Notes: generated by a model not told the origin, from the letters alone. DNA of 15,236 nt from JALHSW01 sp038321755 (GCA_038321755.1 JBBQFJ010000079.1:1-15236); one strand, 5' to 3'. Shown: positions 1-6,816, numbered from the stretch's first letter. Numbers and translations are program-made.

Positions 1-382
1 GATCGCGTGGGTCGCGGTCGGCGACGAGAACTATGGGGAAGGATCGTCGCGTGAGCACGCCGCGATGGAGCCCCGCTACATGGGAGGGAGGGCGATCCTC
101 GTCCGATCGTTCGCCCGGATCCACGAGGCGAACCTCAAGAAGCAGGGGGTGCTGGCGTTGACCTTCAAGAACCCCGACGACTACGAGCGCATCCGTGTCG
201 ACGACGAGATCGACATCGTCGGGCTCGCCGACATCGCTCCGGGTGCACCGATCGCCGTGGTGATCAGGCACTCGGACGGCCAGACCGAGAAGATCTCGAC
301 GCTGCACACGATGTCGGAAGAGCACATCCACTGGTTCCGCGCGGGATCGGCGCTCAACGTGCTGCGAGCGGGACGCACGTGA
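1..382 (+). CDS. acn: Aconitate hydratase, C-terminal part (5' end outside window)
   Basis: Reading from base 2, this frame gives about 126 residues ending in TGA at 380-382. It is the C-terminal swivel domain of aconitase, which interconverts citrate and isocitrate in the TCA cycle using a [4Fe-4S] cluster. The visible signature is GDENYGEGSSREHAA at residues 7-21; the Ser-Ser-Arg there corresponds to the substrate-binding loop of this domain. It is followed by RSFARIHEANLKKQG and, near the end, an HTMSEEHIHWFRAGSALN-type tail. That tail and the ARIHEANLKKQG stretch resemble the mitochondrial-type aconitase (about 750 residues in full) rather than the longer AcnA/IRP type. The cluster cysteines lie in upstream domains outside the window. 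The stop codon overlaps the ATG of the next gene by one base, so the lipoprotein may be translationally coupled to it. The identification is strong; the subtype is inference. Confidence 0.93.
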   Translation, partial: IAWVAVGDENYGEGSSREHAAMEPRYMGGRAILVRSFARIHEANLKKQGVLALTFKNPDDYERIRVDDEIDIVGLADIAPGAPIAVVIRHSDGQTEKISTLHTMSEEHIHWFRAGSALNVLRAGRT

Positions 383-834
383 TGCGTCACCGCGCGGCAC
401 CGGTCGCGGCGCTCTTCGCCTTCGCGCTGGTCGTCGCCGCGTGTGGTGGGGACGACGGATCGTCGGTGAGCACCCACTCCACGACCACGTCGACCTCGAC
501 CACCACGACGACACCACCGAGTCCTCCCGACACGACCTCAGTCACGGTCGGGATCATCTGCAGCTCCGCCGAAGATGCGGTCCAGGCTGCCGTCCAGGCG
601 TGGGGCGCGAACGATCGAACCGCGGCCGGGCGATGCGCGACTCCCCCGGTCGTCGGGGCGCTCTTCCAGACGAGTGGTGTCGGGAACACCTGGTTCTTCC
701 AGGGCTGCGATCGAAACGACCCCGGCGTCCCCATCTGCGCCTACTCGTACGAGGGTGGTGCCGCGTTCTTCACCGTCGAAGGCACCGAGGCGGCCGGTTG
801 GAAGGCCACGAAGCTGGAGTACCTCGCCGACTGA
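382..834 (+). CDS. Small secreted lipoprotein with Thr/Ser-rich linker, unknown function
   Basis: I do not recognise a named family. The protein has 150 residues from the ATG at 382, which overlaps the aconitase TGA (TGATG); a GTG one codon earlier is the alternative start. The N-terminus is a lipoprotein signal peptide: positive residues RHR, a hydrophobic run, then the lipobox VAAC with the predicted lipidated cysteine at residue 21. A low-complexity Thr/Ser/Pro linker (about residues 27-53) follows, as is typical of actinobacterial lipoproteins anchored outside the membrane. The remaining ~95 residues form a small domain with four cysteines, enough for two disulfide bonds, ending at residue 150. 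It ends 9 bases before the convergent radical SAM gene. Its position after aconitase looks incidental; nothing links it to the TCA cycle. The lipoprotein nature is well supported, the role unknown. Confidence 0.85.
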   Translation: MRHRAAPVAALFAFALVVAACGGDDGSSVSTHSTTTSTSTTTTTPPSPPDTTSVTVGIICSSAEDAVQAAVQAWGANDRTAAGRCATPPVVGALFQTSGVGNTWFFQGCDRNDPGVPICAYSYEGGAAFFTVEGTEAAGWKATKLEYLAD

Positions 835-843
835 CGAGGACGG

Positions 844-2199
844 TCAGGTCGGTTCGCGCACCCCGAGCTGGGCCGCGGTCGGCTCGGCGCAGCAGAACCA
901 CGATTCGGTGAGGCGCGGCACCGCGTCGGCTGCACGAGGGTCGAGCCCGAGGGCCGTGAGGCCGCACGCTTCCCGCACCGCGTCGTAGACCACCGAGATC
1001 GAATTGCCGTCGGCGACGCGCTCCTCGACGAGGGTGGCGAGCCGTTGCTGCAGCTGGTCGACGGCCGGATCGGCGGCGAGCCATCGGTAGGAGCCGCGCT
1101 CGTCGTCGTACGCATCGAGTGAAGACACGAGGTCGGGGTGCTCCAGCAGGAGCGAGCCGCGTGGCAGGAGCAGACGAATCGTGTAGTGCACGGGGTCGAC
1201 GTTGCCGACGAGGTCGTGCACCGCGACGAACTCGAGGAGCGCCTGGATGTGCGCGCGAGTCGTCCACGGGGTGAACGGCATCCATGAAGGCCGGACGGCG
1301 ATGCCATGCTCGCCGAGGATCCGAACTGCGCGGGCCATGTCGGCGGCGGTGTGACCCTTGTCGAGATGCCGCAGCGTCGTGTCGTCGACGCTCTCGAAGG
1401 CGGAGACGACGAAGAGGCAGCCCGAGGCGGCGAACTCCTCCCAGATGTCGTCGTGGCGCAGCACGTGCTCGACCTTGACCGTGCAATCGAACGTGATGTC
1501 GGGGAAGCGCTCGTGCATGGATCGCACGATGCGAACGGAGTGGTGCACGCCGTTCAGGAAGTCCGGATCGCCGAACGTGATGTGGCGAGCCCCTGCGTCG
1601 ACCTGCTGCGCGATGTCGGCGAGCACCGCCTCGTGCTCGACGATGCGGATCCGCCCGTCATAGACCACCGGGACGGGACAGTGGCGACACCGGTGAGCGC
1701 AGCCGTGGCTCGCTTCGACGTACCCGACGGTCCGTTCCGTACCGGCGACGACGAGGTGCGCGTAGCGGTCGAGCACGGGGAGCAGGTCTCGGGCCGGCAG
1801 CGCGGCGCCCGGGGTCGCGGCTTCGCGCCCGAGGTGCACCGTCGCGGCATCGTCGTCACCCTCGACCCACGAGACGAGCGGGCGGTCGGTCTCGCCCGCG
1901 ATGACGCGATCAGCGACGTCGGTGAGCATCTCGGCGTAGAGGCCATAGCCGGCGACCGGGAGCTCCGGTCGTTGCGTCCGCACGCGTGCGATCGCCTGCC
2001 GGGCGATCCGGGTCGCCGTGTGCATGGGGACGGAGAAGGCGACCCGGTCGGCCCACGCGACGAGCCCGGGATCCCAGTCCTCGATCGACAGGTCCCGGCA
2101 CCGGACCTCGTGGCCGCGCTCGCGCAGCCTCGCCGCCGGCACGGCCACCTGGAGTGGCTGGTGCCCGAGCTCGTACGAGGCGATGAGGAGGACGCGCAT
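844..2199 (-). CDS. B12-binding-like radical SAM protein with C-terminal CCAEP tail
   Basis: This is a 451-residue protein if started at the ATG at 2199; a GTG at 2202 is one codon upstream. Residues 1 to about 110 resemble a cobalamin-binding Rossmann domain (start MRVLLIASYELGHQPL), but I see no DxHxxG cobalamin-ligand motif. The radical SAM core follows with CAHRCRHCP, a CxxxCxxC motif at Cys167, Cys171 and Cys174 that would hold the [4Fe-4S] cluster cleaving S-adenosylmethionine. A GDPDFLN strand at about 210-216 is typical of the B12-binding radical SAM group. The C-terminus carries WFCCAEP with CCAEP at about 436-440, which matches what I recall as the NCBI family 'CUAEP/CCAEP-tail radical SAM (seleno)protein', where the first position can be selenocysteine. 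Here both codons are TGC. It lies 6 bases downstream of the ATP-grasp gene, so the two are surely one operon. Family membership is likely; substrate and reaction are unknown. Confidence 0.9.
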   Translation of the reverse strand: MRVLLIASYELGHQPLQVAVPAARLRERGHEVRCRDLSIEDWDPGLVAWADRVAFSVPMHTATRIARQAIARVRTQRPELPVAGYGLYAEMLTDVADRVIAGETDRPLVSWVEGDDDAATVHLGREAATPGAALPARDLLPVLDRYAHLVVAGTERTVGYVEASHGCAHRCRHCPVPVVYDGRIRIVEHEAVLADIAQQVDAGARHITFGDPDFLNGVHHSVRIVRSMHERFPDITFDCTVKVEHVLRHDDIWEEFAASGCLFVVSAFESVDDTTLRHLDKGHTAADMARAVRILGEHGIAVRPSWMPFTPWTTRAHIQALLEFVAVHDLVGNVDPVHYTIRLLLPRGSLLLEHPDLVSSLDAYDDERGSYRWLAADPAVDQLQQRLATLVEERVADGNSISVVYDAVREACGLTALGLDPRAADAVPRLTESWFCCAEPTAAQLGVREPT

Positions 2200-2205
2200 C
2201 ACCGA

Positions 2206-3408
2206 TCAGGCTATGTGGACGGTGAGAGAGGCGTGGGCAGCGCGGAGGGCGGCTTCGACCTGCGTCGGCGTGTCGGCGCGGGCGAACAGGAACCCGAGGT
2301 AGCGGTCGCCTTCGGGGAGGGGCAGGAGCGCTCGGCCCGGCGGGACCGTGATCTCGAGCCCGACGATCCCCGGGACGGCGAGCGCCTCGTCCCGTCCGCC
2401 GATCTCGGTGAGTGTGCCGGCCCGGGGGATGGGGATCATCATGACGCCCGAAGCAGACGGTTCACGTTCCAGGCCGTCGAGTGACATCCCGAGCGCATGA
2501 CGCAGGATCACCTCTTCGAGGCTGATCCCGGCTCCGAACCGCAGTGCGCGCGCGCACAGCCCGCCGATCGAGCGGGCAGCGACCTCGATGATCCAGACCC
2601 GATCCCCGTCGATCCGCAGCTCGGCGTGCACCGGCCCCTCGGTCAGACCGATGGCCGCGCACGCTTCGGCGGTGACCCGCGAGACCCGGTCGATCACGGC
2701 GGCGGGGAGTCGGGATGGCGTCACATAGATCGTCTCCTCGAAGTACGGACCCTCCATCGGGTCGGGCTTGTCGAAGACGGCAAGCACCTCGAGCGCCGCG
2801 TCGCGGAGCAGACCCTCGACGGCGACCTCGGTGCCACTGACGTACTCCTCCACGAGGAGGCGCCCCCCGCCTGCGATCGCGAGGGCCCGCTCGGCTGCCG
2901 CGACCGCTCCGACCGCATCGTCGGCACGGATCACGCCTTGGCTGGCCGAGAGCCCGACGGGCTTCACGACGCACGGCACGCCGCCGATCCGGTCGAGGAG
3001 CGCGGTGACGTCGGCAGGATCATCGAAGGCGGCGAACCGAGGTTGGGGGACCTCGCCGGCCGCGAGCGCGTCGCGCATCGCCTCCTTGTCGCGAGTGCGC
3101 TCGACGGCCTCGGGAGGGTTGTGGGGAAGCCCCAGCCGCCGTGCGGCGCGGGCCGCGACGATCACGCCGCGGTCGTCCAGGGCGACGACCGCATCAACAC
3201 CCCGGCGTTCGTCGAGCTCGATGATCAGCGCCGCGGCCGCGTCCGGGTCGTCGAGCGGCACCGCGATCGAACGGGTGCCGCTCGCGTCTGGGATGACGGG
3301 GGCAACGTCGGACGCGACGACGATCTCGGCGCCGATCGCCCGTGCCGCGGCGACGAAATCGGTTGCCCGATAGGTGGCGCTGGGGACGAGGAGAAGGACC
3401 CTGCTCAC
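2206..3408 (-). CDS. ATP-grasp domain ligase-like protein, partner of the CCAEP radical SAM protein
   Basis: The protein has 400 residues from a GTG at 3408 (start MSRVLLLVPSATYRATDFV); an in-frame ATG at 3420 would add four residues. An N-terminal Rossmann-like pre-ATP-grasp region (1 to about 100) is followed by the ATP-grasp fold: VVKPVG with Lys149, a glycine/serine loop after it, LLVEEYV with Glu187/Glu188 for the adenine-binding hinge, and metal-binding acidic residues Glu263 (HAEL) and Glu275 (IEVAARSIGG). Enzymes with this fold activate a carboxylate as acyl phosphate and join it to an amine or thiol. The overall form is closest to carnosine-synthase or carbamoyl-phosphate-synthase-like ATP-grasp proteins. 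It is the first gene of a two-gene operon; its stop is 6 bases from the ATG of the radical SAM gene. Ligase fold is well supported; the substrate is unknown. Confidence 0.9.
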   Translation of the reverse strand: MSRVLLLVPSATYRATDFVAAARAIGAEIVVASDVAPVIPDASGTRSIAVPLDDPDAAAALIIELDERRGVDAVVALDDRGVIVAARAARRLGLPHNPPEAVERTRDKEAMRDALAAGEVPQPRFAAFDDPADVTALLDRIGGVPCVVKPVGLSASQGVIRADDAVGAVAAAERALAIAGGGRLLVEEYVSGTEVAVEGLLRDAALEVLAVFDKPDPMEGPYFEETIYVTPSRLPAAVIDRVSRVTAEACAAIGLTEGPVHAELRIDGDRVWIIEVAARSIGGLCARALRFGAGISLEEVILRHALGMSLDGLEREPSASGVMMIPIPRAGTLTEIGGRDEALAVPGIVGLEITVPPGRALLPLPEGDRYLGFLFARADTPTQVEAALRAAHASLTVHIA

Positions 3409-3414
3409 GCCCCG

Positions 3415-3426
3415 TATCATTGCCAC
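3415..3426 (+). promoter_or_regulatory. Putative leaderless promoter of nfuA
   Basis: TATCAT at 3415-3420 fits a -10 box and lies exactly 6 bases before the ATG of nfuA, so transcription would begin at or next to the start codon. No Shine-Dalgarno sequence is present. No good -35 box is visible. The -10 lies within or directly against the 5' end of the divergent ATP-grasp gene. Confidence 0.5.
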
Positions 3427-4056
3427 ATGGACCAACTGGTGGAGCCCATCCTCGAGATCACCGATGCCGCACGGGACAAGATCCTGGAGGTGCGGGCCGC
3501 GGAGACCGATCCAGACTCCCTCGCGCTCTGGGTCGAGATCTCCGGGGAGCAGTCCGGCGCGTTCACGTACTCGATGGAGCTGCGCCCGCTCGCGGACGCA
3601 TCTGCCGACGACGTCGTGCAGCGCCACGACGACCTCTCGATCGTCCTGGGGTCGGACAGCGTCGAGCACCTCGTGGGAGCCAAGCTCGACTTCACCGCAG
3701 CCGGCATGGTGATGCAGAACCCCAACAAGCCGCTGCCGCCCCAGGCGCCTCGGCCCGACATGCCCGAGCCCGACCTGTCGAGCCCGATCGCACAGCGTGT
3801 CGTCGCGGTGCTCGAGGAGCAGATCAACCCCGCGATCGCCTCGCACGGCGGCCGAGCCGATCTCGTCGCCGTCGAGGACGGCGCCGCGTACCTCCGCCTC
3901 TCGGGCGGGTGCCAGGGGTGTGGCATGGCTGCGGCCACCCTGTCGCAGGGCATCGAGGTCGCGATCCTCGAAGAGATCCCCGAGATCGATCGCGTCATCG
4001 ACGTCACCGACCACGCGTCGGGAACAAATCCGTTCTTCGAGGCCGCGAAGAAGTAG
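3427..4056 (+). CDS. nfuA: NfuA-type Fe-S cluster carrier (degenerate IscA-like domain plus Nfu domain)
   Basis: The gene encodes 209 residues from ATG 3427. The open frame continues far upstream, but that part is antisense to the ATP-grasp gene; the start is set by the leaderless -10 box and by the family pattern. Residues about 8-100 form an A-type carrier (HesB/IscA-like) domain that has lost all its cysteines, as in E. coli NfuA, and ends with a QNPN motif. A proline-rich linker (about 101-118) leads to the Nfu domain, with GGCQGCGMA holding Cys162 and Cys165. The CxxC pair bridges a [4Fe-4S] cluster between two subunits for delivery to apoproteins such as aconitase or radical SAM enzymes. 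It ends 7 bases from the convergent DUF169 gene. The divergent radical SAM operon is a plausible client, but that is inference. Confidence 0.92.
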   Translation: MDQLVEPILEITDAARDKILEVRAAETDPDSLALWVEISGEQSGAFTYSMELRPLADASADDVVQRHDDLSIVLGSDSVEHLVGAKLDFTAAGMVMQNPNKPLPPQAPRPDMPEPDLSSPIAQRVVAVLEEQINPAIASHGGRADLVAVEDGAAYLRLSGGCQGCGMAAATLSQGIEVAILEEIPEIDRVIDVTDHASGTNPFFEAAKK

Positions 4057-4063
4057 CGGCTCC

Positions 4064-4789
4064 CTACGCGAAGCGCAGCGCGTCTTCGCCGGCGTAGCTC
4101 GCGACCATCCCGTCGGCGCTCGACGTCGCGGCGAGCGCGGCAAGCACCTCGCCGAGCTTGGCGGCCGGGATCGCGCAGGTCATCTCGTTCGCCGACATTC
4201 CCGTGCGCACACGACTGAGCGCACAGCCGACGCTGGCGGCGACGACGCCCTGCTCCTTGGCGAGCGCGACGATGTGACACTGCGGCTTGCCCTCGAGGTG
4301 CATGTCGGGCATCGCGTCGTGCAGCACCATGAGCTGCTTGCCGTTCACGCGGATCAGCACCACGTCGGGATCCACCGGTGTCTCGGCGAGCGGACCGTAC
4401 GTGACCGCAGCGGGCTTCTCCTGCACGACCGGGATCTGGGGCACGACGTCCATCGTCACCCAGCCGGTCTCGAGGAGCGCCGCGACGTCGGAGTTCCCCG
4501 CGACCTCGTCGAGCGTCTGGAAGCCATGCGTGAGGCTCCCGACCGAGCAGTTGCCATGGTCCTCGGCCACCGTGGTGAAGGTCCGGTCGACCGACTCGAT
4601 CCAGAAGGCGCATCCCGCCGGGACGCGACCCGTCCGCCCGTCGGGCATGGGCGCCGGCATCGGGGCGTCGAACGCATCGACTCCGGGAGGAGGTGCGTCG
4701 CTGAACGTGATCGCGATCGGCGGCGCGGCGAGTGCGAGGACGTCTCCGAGCTCGTGTGCGAGCTGGGACCAGTTCTGCGATGTCGTCAT
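4064..4789 (-). CDS. DUF169 family protein with conserved cysteines
   Basis: This 241-residue protein matches the DUF169 (COG2043-type) family by its overall pattern: a GCAFW segment, a NCSVG segment, a QCHIV segment, VGCALS, and a C-terminal NEMTCAIP. Cysteines lie at residues 60, 81, 171, 189 and 205, with His78 and His172 nearby, which would suit a bound metal or cluster. No enzymatic function is firmly assigned to the family as far as I know. The gene follows the cysteine desulfurase on the same strand with a 40-base gap and has its own probable leaderless promoter (TAGTCT 6 bases before the ATG). Sitting downstream of sufR and the desulfurase suggests a link to Fe-S or sulfur metabolism, which is inference. 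The start at 4789 is supported by that -10 box. Confidence 0.85.
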   Translation of the reverse strand: MTTSQNWSQLAHELGDVLALAAPPIAITFSDAPPPGVDAFDAPMPAPMPDGRTGRVPAGCAFWIESVDRTFTTVAEDHGNCSVGSLTHGFQTLDEVAGNSDVAALLETGWVTMDVVPQIPVVQEKPAAVTYGPLAETPVDPDVVLIRVNGKQLMVLHDAMPDMHLEGKPQCHIVALAKEQGVVAASVGCALSRVRTGMSANEMTCAIPAAKLGEVLAALAATSSADGMVASYAGEDALRFA

Positions 4790-4801
4790 GAGGTGAGACT
4801 A
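4790..4801 (-). promoter_or_regulatory. Putative leaderless promoter of the DUF169 gene
   Basis: On the minus strand TAGTCT (4801-4796) is followed by exactly six bases, CACCTC, and then the ATG at 4789. This -10-to-start spacing predicts a leaderless transcript. The -35 region is not recognisable. It implies the DUF169 gene can be transcribed separately from the upstream desulfurase. Confidence 0.5.
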
Positions 4802-4804
4802 CTG

Positions 4805-4827
4805 GGAACGTTCCGCAGCGGTTGCGG
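4805..4827 (-). repeat. Palindrome and short stem-loop in the iscS-DUF169 gap
   Basis: Two adjoining symmetric elements occupy the 40-base gap. GGAACGTTCC at 4805-4814 is a perfect 10-base palindrome just upstream of the DUF169 -10 box. CCGCA-GCGGT-TGCGG at 4813-4827 is a 5-bp stem with a 5-base loop directly after the desulfurase stop. The first could be an operator and the second a weak terminator without a U tract. A 10-base palindrome alone is expected several times in a window this size. Confidence 0.25.
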
Positions 4828-4829
4828 CG

Positions 4830-5975
4830 TCACGTGCGAAGGGCGCGCAGCTTCGTCACGACCTCGGGGAACGCCGCACCGAACGCATCGACGTCGGTGT
4901 CGCTGGTGCTCCAGCCCACGCTGATCCGCAGCGACTTCTCCGCGTCGACGCCCATCGCCTCGAGGACGGGCGATGGTTCGAGCGCCTCGCTCGAACACGA
5001 GGAGCCCGAGTGCACGGCGACCCCCCGTTGGTCGAGGGCGAGCAGGATCGGCTCCGCCTCGACGCCGCCGACACCCAGGCAGACGAGGCCGGGCAGACGC
5101 GAGGTCGCGTCGCCGTACCGGACGACACCATCGATGGCGAGCGCGGACTCGGTGATCCGATCGGTGTGCCGTCGCGCGCGCGCGGCCTCGACCTCCAGCC
5201 GGTCTCCGTCGGCGAGCTCGAGTGCAGCCGCGCCGAATCCGACGATCGCGGCCACGTCTTCGATCCCGCCCCGGCGCGCACGCTCCTGCATCCCGCCCAC
5301 CACGAACGGCGGGACCCGCAGCCCGCGTCGCACGAACAGCCCTGCGGCACCCTTCGGTCCGCCGAGCTTGTGGGCGGTGACCGAGCAGAGATCTGCACCG
5401 AGCGTCGCAAAGTCGATCGGAACCTGGCCTGCCGCCGCGCACGCGTCGACGTGGACGAGCACACCTCGGTCGCGGGCGCCGGCGATGACGCCGGCGAGGC
5501 CGGGCTGGACCGTTCCGACCTCGTGGTTCGCGAGCTGGATCGACACCAGGACTGTGTCGTCCCGTAGTGCGTCGAGGACGGCGTCGGCATCGACGCGGCC
5601 GAACGAGTCGACCCCGATCTTGGTCAGCTCGACGGGTGCCCGGCGACACGCGTCGAGCACCGCTGAGTGCTCGACCGCGCTGGTGATGACGTGCGCAGCG
5701 GCACGATTGCTGGTCTCGAGCCCGCGTTGCACGGCGCCCCACACGGCAGCGTTGATGCTCTCCGTCCCGGTCGCGGTGAAGACGACCTCACGCGGGCGGG
5801 CGCCGAACAGCGCGCTGACGTGCTCGCGTGCGTTCTCGACCGCGACCCGGGTCGTGCGCCCTTCGCTGTGCAGGCGACCGGGGTCGGCCGGATGGTCCCG
5901 GAGGAACGGGACCATGGCGTCGAAGGCGACGCGACGCAGTGGCGACGACGACGCGTGGTCGAGGTAGGCCCGCAT
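4830..5975 (-). CDS. iscS: Class I cysteine desulfurase (IscS/NifS type)
   Basis: The 381-residue protein is a PLP-dependent cysteine desulfurase that turns cysteine into alanine and a protein-bound persulfide for Fe-S assembly and other thio-cofactors. Family landmarks are present: N-terminal YLDHASSSP, ATGTES at 68-73, the EHSAVL histidine at 103, Asn150, Asp177 (HVDACA), the PLP-binding lysine 203 in TAHKLGGPKG, and catalytic Cys327 in HSGSSCSSEALEPSP. The long flexible active-site loop places it in class I rather than with SufS. One deviation: the usual RxGTEN motif reads RRGGIED, so the threonine that contacts the PLP phosphate of the neighbouring subunit is Ile238. The ATG lies 18 bases after the sufR stop, so they probably share a transcript; I see no Shine-Dalgarno sequence. 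No IscU or SufU scaffold gene is nearby. Confidence 0.93.
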   Translation of the reverse strand: MRAYLDHASSSPLRRVAFDAMVPFLRDHPADPGRLHSEGRTTRVAVENAREHVSALFGARPREVVFTATGTESINAAVWGAVQRGLETSNRAAAHVITSAVEHSAVLDACRRAPVELTKIGVDSFGRVDADAVLDALRDDTVLVSIQLANHEVGTVQPGLAGVIAGARDRGVLVHVDACAAAGQVPIDFATLGADLCSVTAHKLGGPKGAAGLFVRRGLRVPPFVVGGMQERARRGGIEDVAAIVGFGAAALELADGDRLEVEAARARRHTDRITESALAIDGVVRYGDATSRLPGLVCLGVGGVEAEPILLALDQRGVAVHSGSSCSSEALEPSPVLEAMGVDAEKSLRISVGWSTSDTDVDAFGAAFPEVVTKLRALRT

Positions 5976-5993
5976 CGCAGCAGGGTGGATCGT

Positions 5994-6737
5994 TCAGACG
6001 CGAGCGACGCAGTGGTCCGCGCCGTCGGGTCGACTCGACTCGAAGTGCGGCGTCGTCTCGCCGTACAGGCCGGCAAGCATCCCGCGGATCATCCCGCGGT
6101 CGAGGGCGCACACGACGTGCGGATACCGATGCGCGGTCTCACCGAAGGGGCAGCACTCCGACACGATCGACAGCTTGTTGCCGTCGGACTCGGCGTGCGC
6201 CGCGAAGCCGTGCGCGGTGAGCGCGTCGGCGACGGCCCCGATCGCGGTCCTCGCCGAGCGATGACTCTCCGTGGGGTCCATCCGATCGGCGAGCGTGCGC
6301 CCGTACTCGTAGCCGACGTCGCCGGCGAGGGTCTCGGCCTGTTCGGGGCCGAGCGCGTCGAGCGCGCGGGCCAGCAGGTTCGCGAGGACGTCGTCGTGGC
6401 GGAGGGGCATGGTCAGGGCGCCGCCGTCGAGCTCGCTGGCCCGATAGCGCTTGGACGGGCGACCGGCCGGCCGGCTGCTCCCGTCGCCGGTGGGGCCGGC
6501 GATCGCCACGGTGAGGTAGCCGCCGCTCGTGAGCTTCTCGAGGTGGTGTCGCGCGACGTTCGAGTGGAGGTCGAATCGCTCGGCCACCTCCGTCGCCGTC
6601 ACGCCGTCGGGTGCCTCCCGAACGAGGAGGTAGATCTCACGGCGGGTCGGGTCCCCGAAGGCGTTCGTGACGGCGGTGACCGCCGCGTTGAACTCATCGG
6701 GGGACAGCTGCCCAGGCTGGGGGCTCTCGGAGGTCAC
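5994..6737 (-). CDS. sufR: SufR-like Fe-S sensing helix-turn-helix regulator
   Basis: The 247-residue protein starts at a GTG. Residues about 17-80 form an ArsR/DeoR-like winged helix (LGDPTRREIYLLVRE-like pattern, then TATEVAERFDLHSNVARHHLEKL as recognition region). The C-terminal third carries the cluster-binding pattern of SufR regulators: ECCPFGETAHRYPHVVC with Cys195, Cys196 and Cys210, and Cys243 near the C-terminus. The CP...PxxC...C layout resembles mycobacterial SufR (Rv1460), a [4Fe-4S] repressor of the suf operon. It heads an operon with the cysteine desulfurase and faces mrp across 79 bases, so it probably controls both plus itself. No sufB, sufC or sufD is in the window, so regulation of those cannot be judged. 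A broader ArsR-family sensor is the alternative. Confidence 0.85.
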   Translation of the reverse strand: MTSESPQPGQLSPDEFNAAVTAVTNAFGDPTRREIYLLVREAPDGVTATEVAERFDLHSNVARHHLEKLTSGGYLTVAIAGPTGDGSSRPAGRPSKRYRASELDGGALTMPLRHDDVLANLLARALDALGPEQAETLAGDVGYEYGRTLADRMDPTESHRSARTAIGAVADALTAHGFAAHAESDGNKLSIVSECCPFGETAHRYPHVVCALDRGMIRGMLAGLYGETTPHFESSRPDGADHCVARV

Positions 6738-6749
6738 GCCGATATTCTA
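6738..6749 (-). promoter_or_regulatory. Putative leaderless promoter of sufR
   Basis: Minus-strand TAGAAT (6749-6744) is followed by six bases, ATCGGC, and then the GTG start at 6737. This is the canonical leaderless arrangement. It lies inside an AT-rich patch that contrasts with the GC-rich flanks. The -35 box is unclear. Confidence 0.55.
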
Positions 6750-6770
6750 CCTATCGCCGTAGTGGAAATC
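6741..6770. promoter_or_regulatory. Imperfect inverted repeat, candidate SufR operator
   Basis: GATATTCTAC (6741-6750) and GTAGTGGAAATC (6759-6770) are imperfect inverted copies around an 8-base spacer. The inner CTAC/GTAG is exact, and the outer GAT/ATC is offset by two bases. It overlaps the sufR -10 box and lies between sufR and mrp, where a regulator could block both promoters. It does not match the mycobacterial SufR site as I remember it. Confidence 0.35.
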
Positions 6771-6801
6771 TCCCCCGATCCGATCACCCGTCCGACGACG
6801 C

Positions 6802-6808
6802 AGAAAGG
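6802..6808 (+). promoter_or_regulatory. Shine-Dalgarno sequence of mrp
   Basis: AGAAAGG lies 8 bases before the ATG at 6817. It is one of the few clear ribosome-binding sites in the window and shows that mrp, unlike several neighbours, is translated from a leadered message. It also fixes the start codon. Confidence 0.6.
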
Positions 6809-6816
6809 CCACCGAG

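Noticed and set aside
484..540. Thr/Ser codon repeats as a microsatellite or CRISPR-like repeat
   Set aside because: It is the in-frame low-complexity linker of the lipoprotein, with no fixed repeat unit or spacers.
831..847. CTGAC/GTCAG stem between the convergent lipoprotein and radical SAM genes as a terminator
   Set aside because: Only five base pairs with a 7-base loop and no T run; too weak to annotate.
889..894. Possible selenocysteine in the CCAEP tail
   Set aside because: Both codons are TGC in the coding frame; the only in-frame TGA is the terminal stop at 844-846.
1306..2484. A 392-codon open frame on the plus strand
   Set aside because: It is antisense to the radical SAM and ATP-grasp genes and shows no recognisable domain.
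2497..3426. Upstream extension of the nfuA frame to 2497
   Set aside because: The extension is antisense to the ATP-grasp gene and unlike NfuA proteins; the ATG at 3427 with its -10 box gives the normal family length.
3421..4143. N-terminal extension of the ATP-grasp frame to 4143
   Set aside because: It is antisense to nfuA, and the family begins with MxRVLLLxPxxTYR, matching the start at 3408 or 3420.
4805..4814. GGAACGTTCC palindrome as a firm operator
   Set aside because: Perfect 10-base palindromes are expected by chance about 15 times in a window of this length; it is kept only as a low-confidence element.
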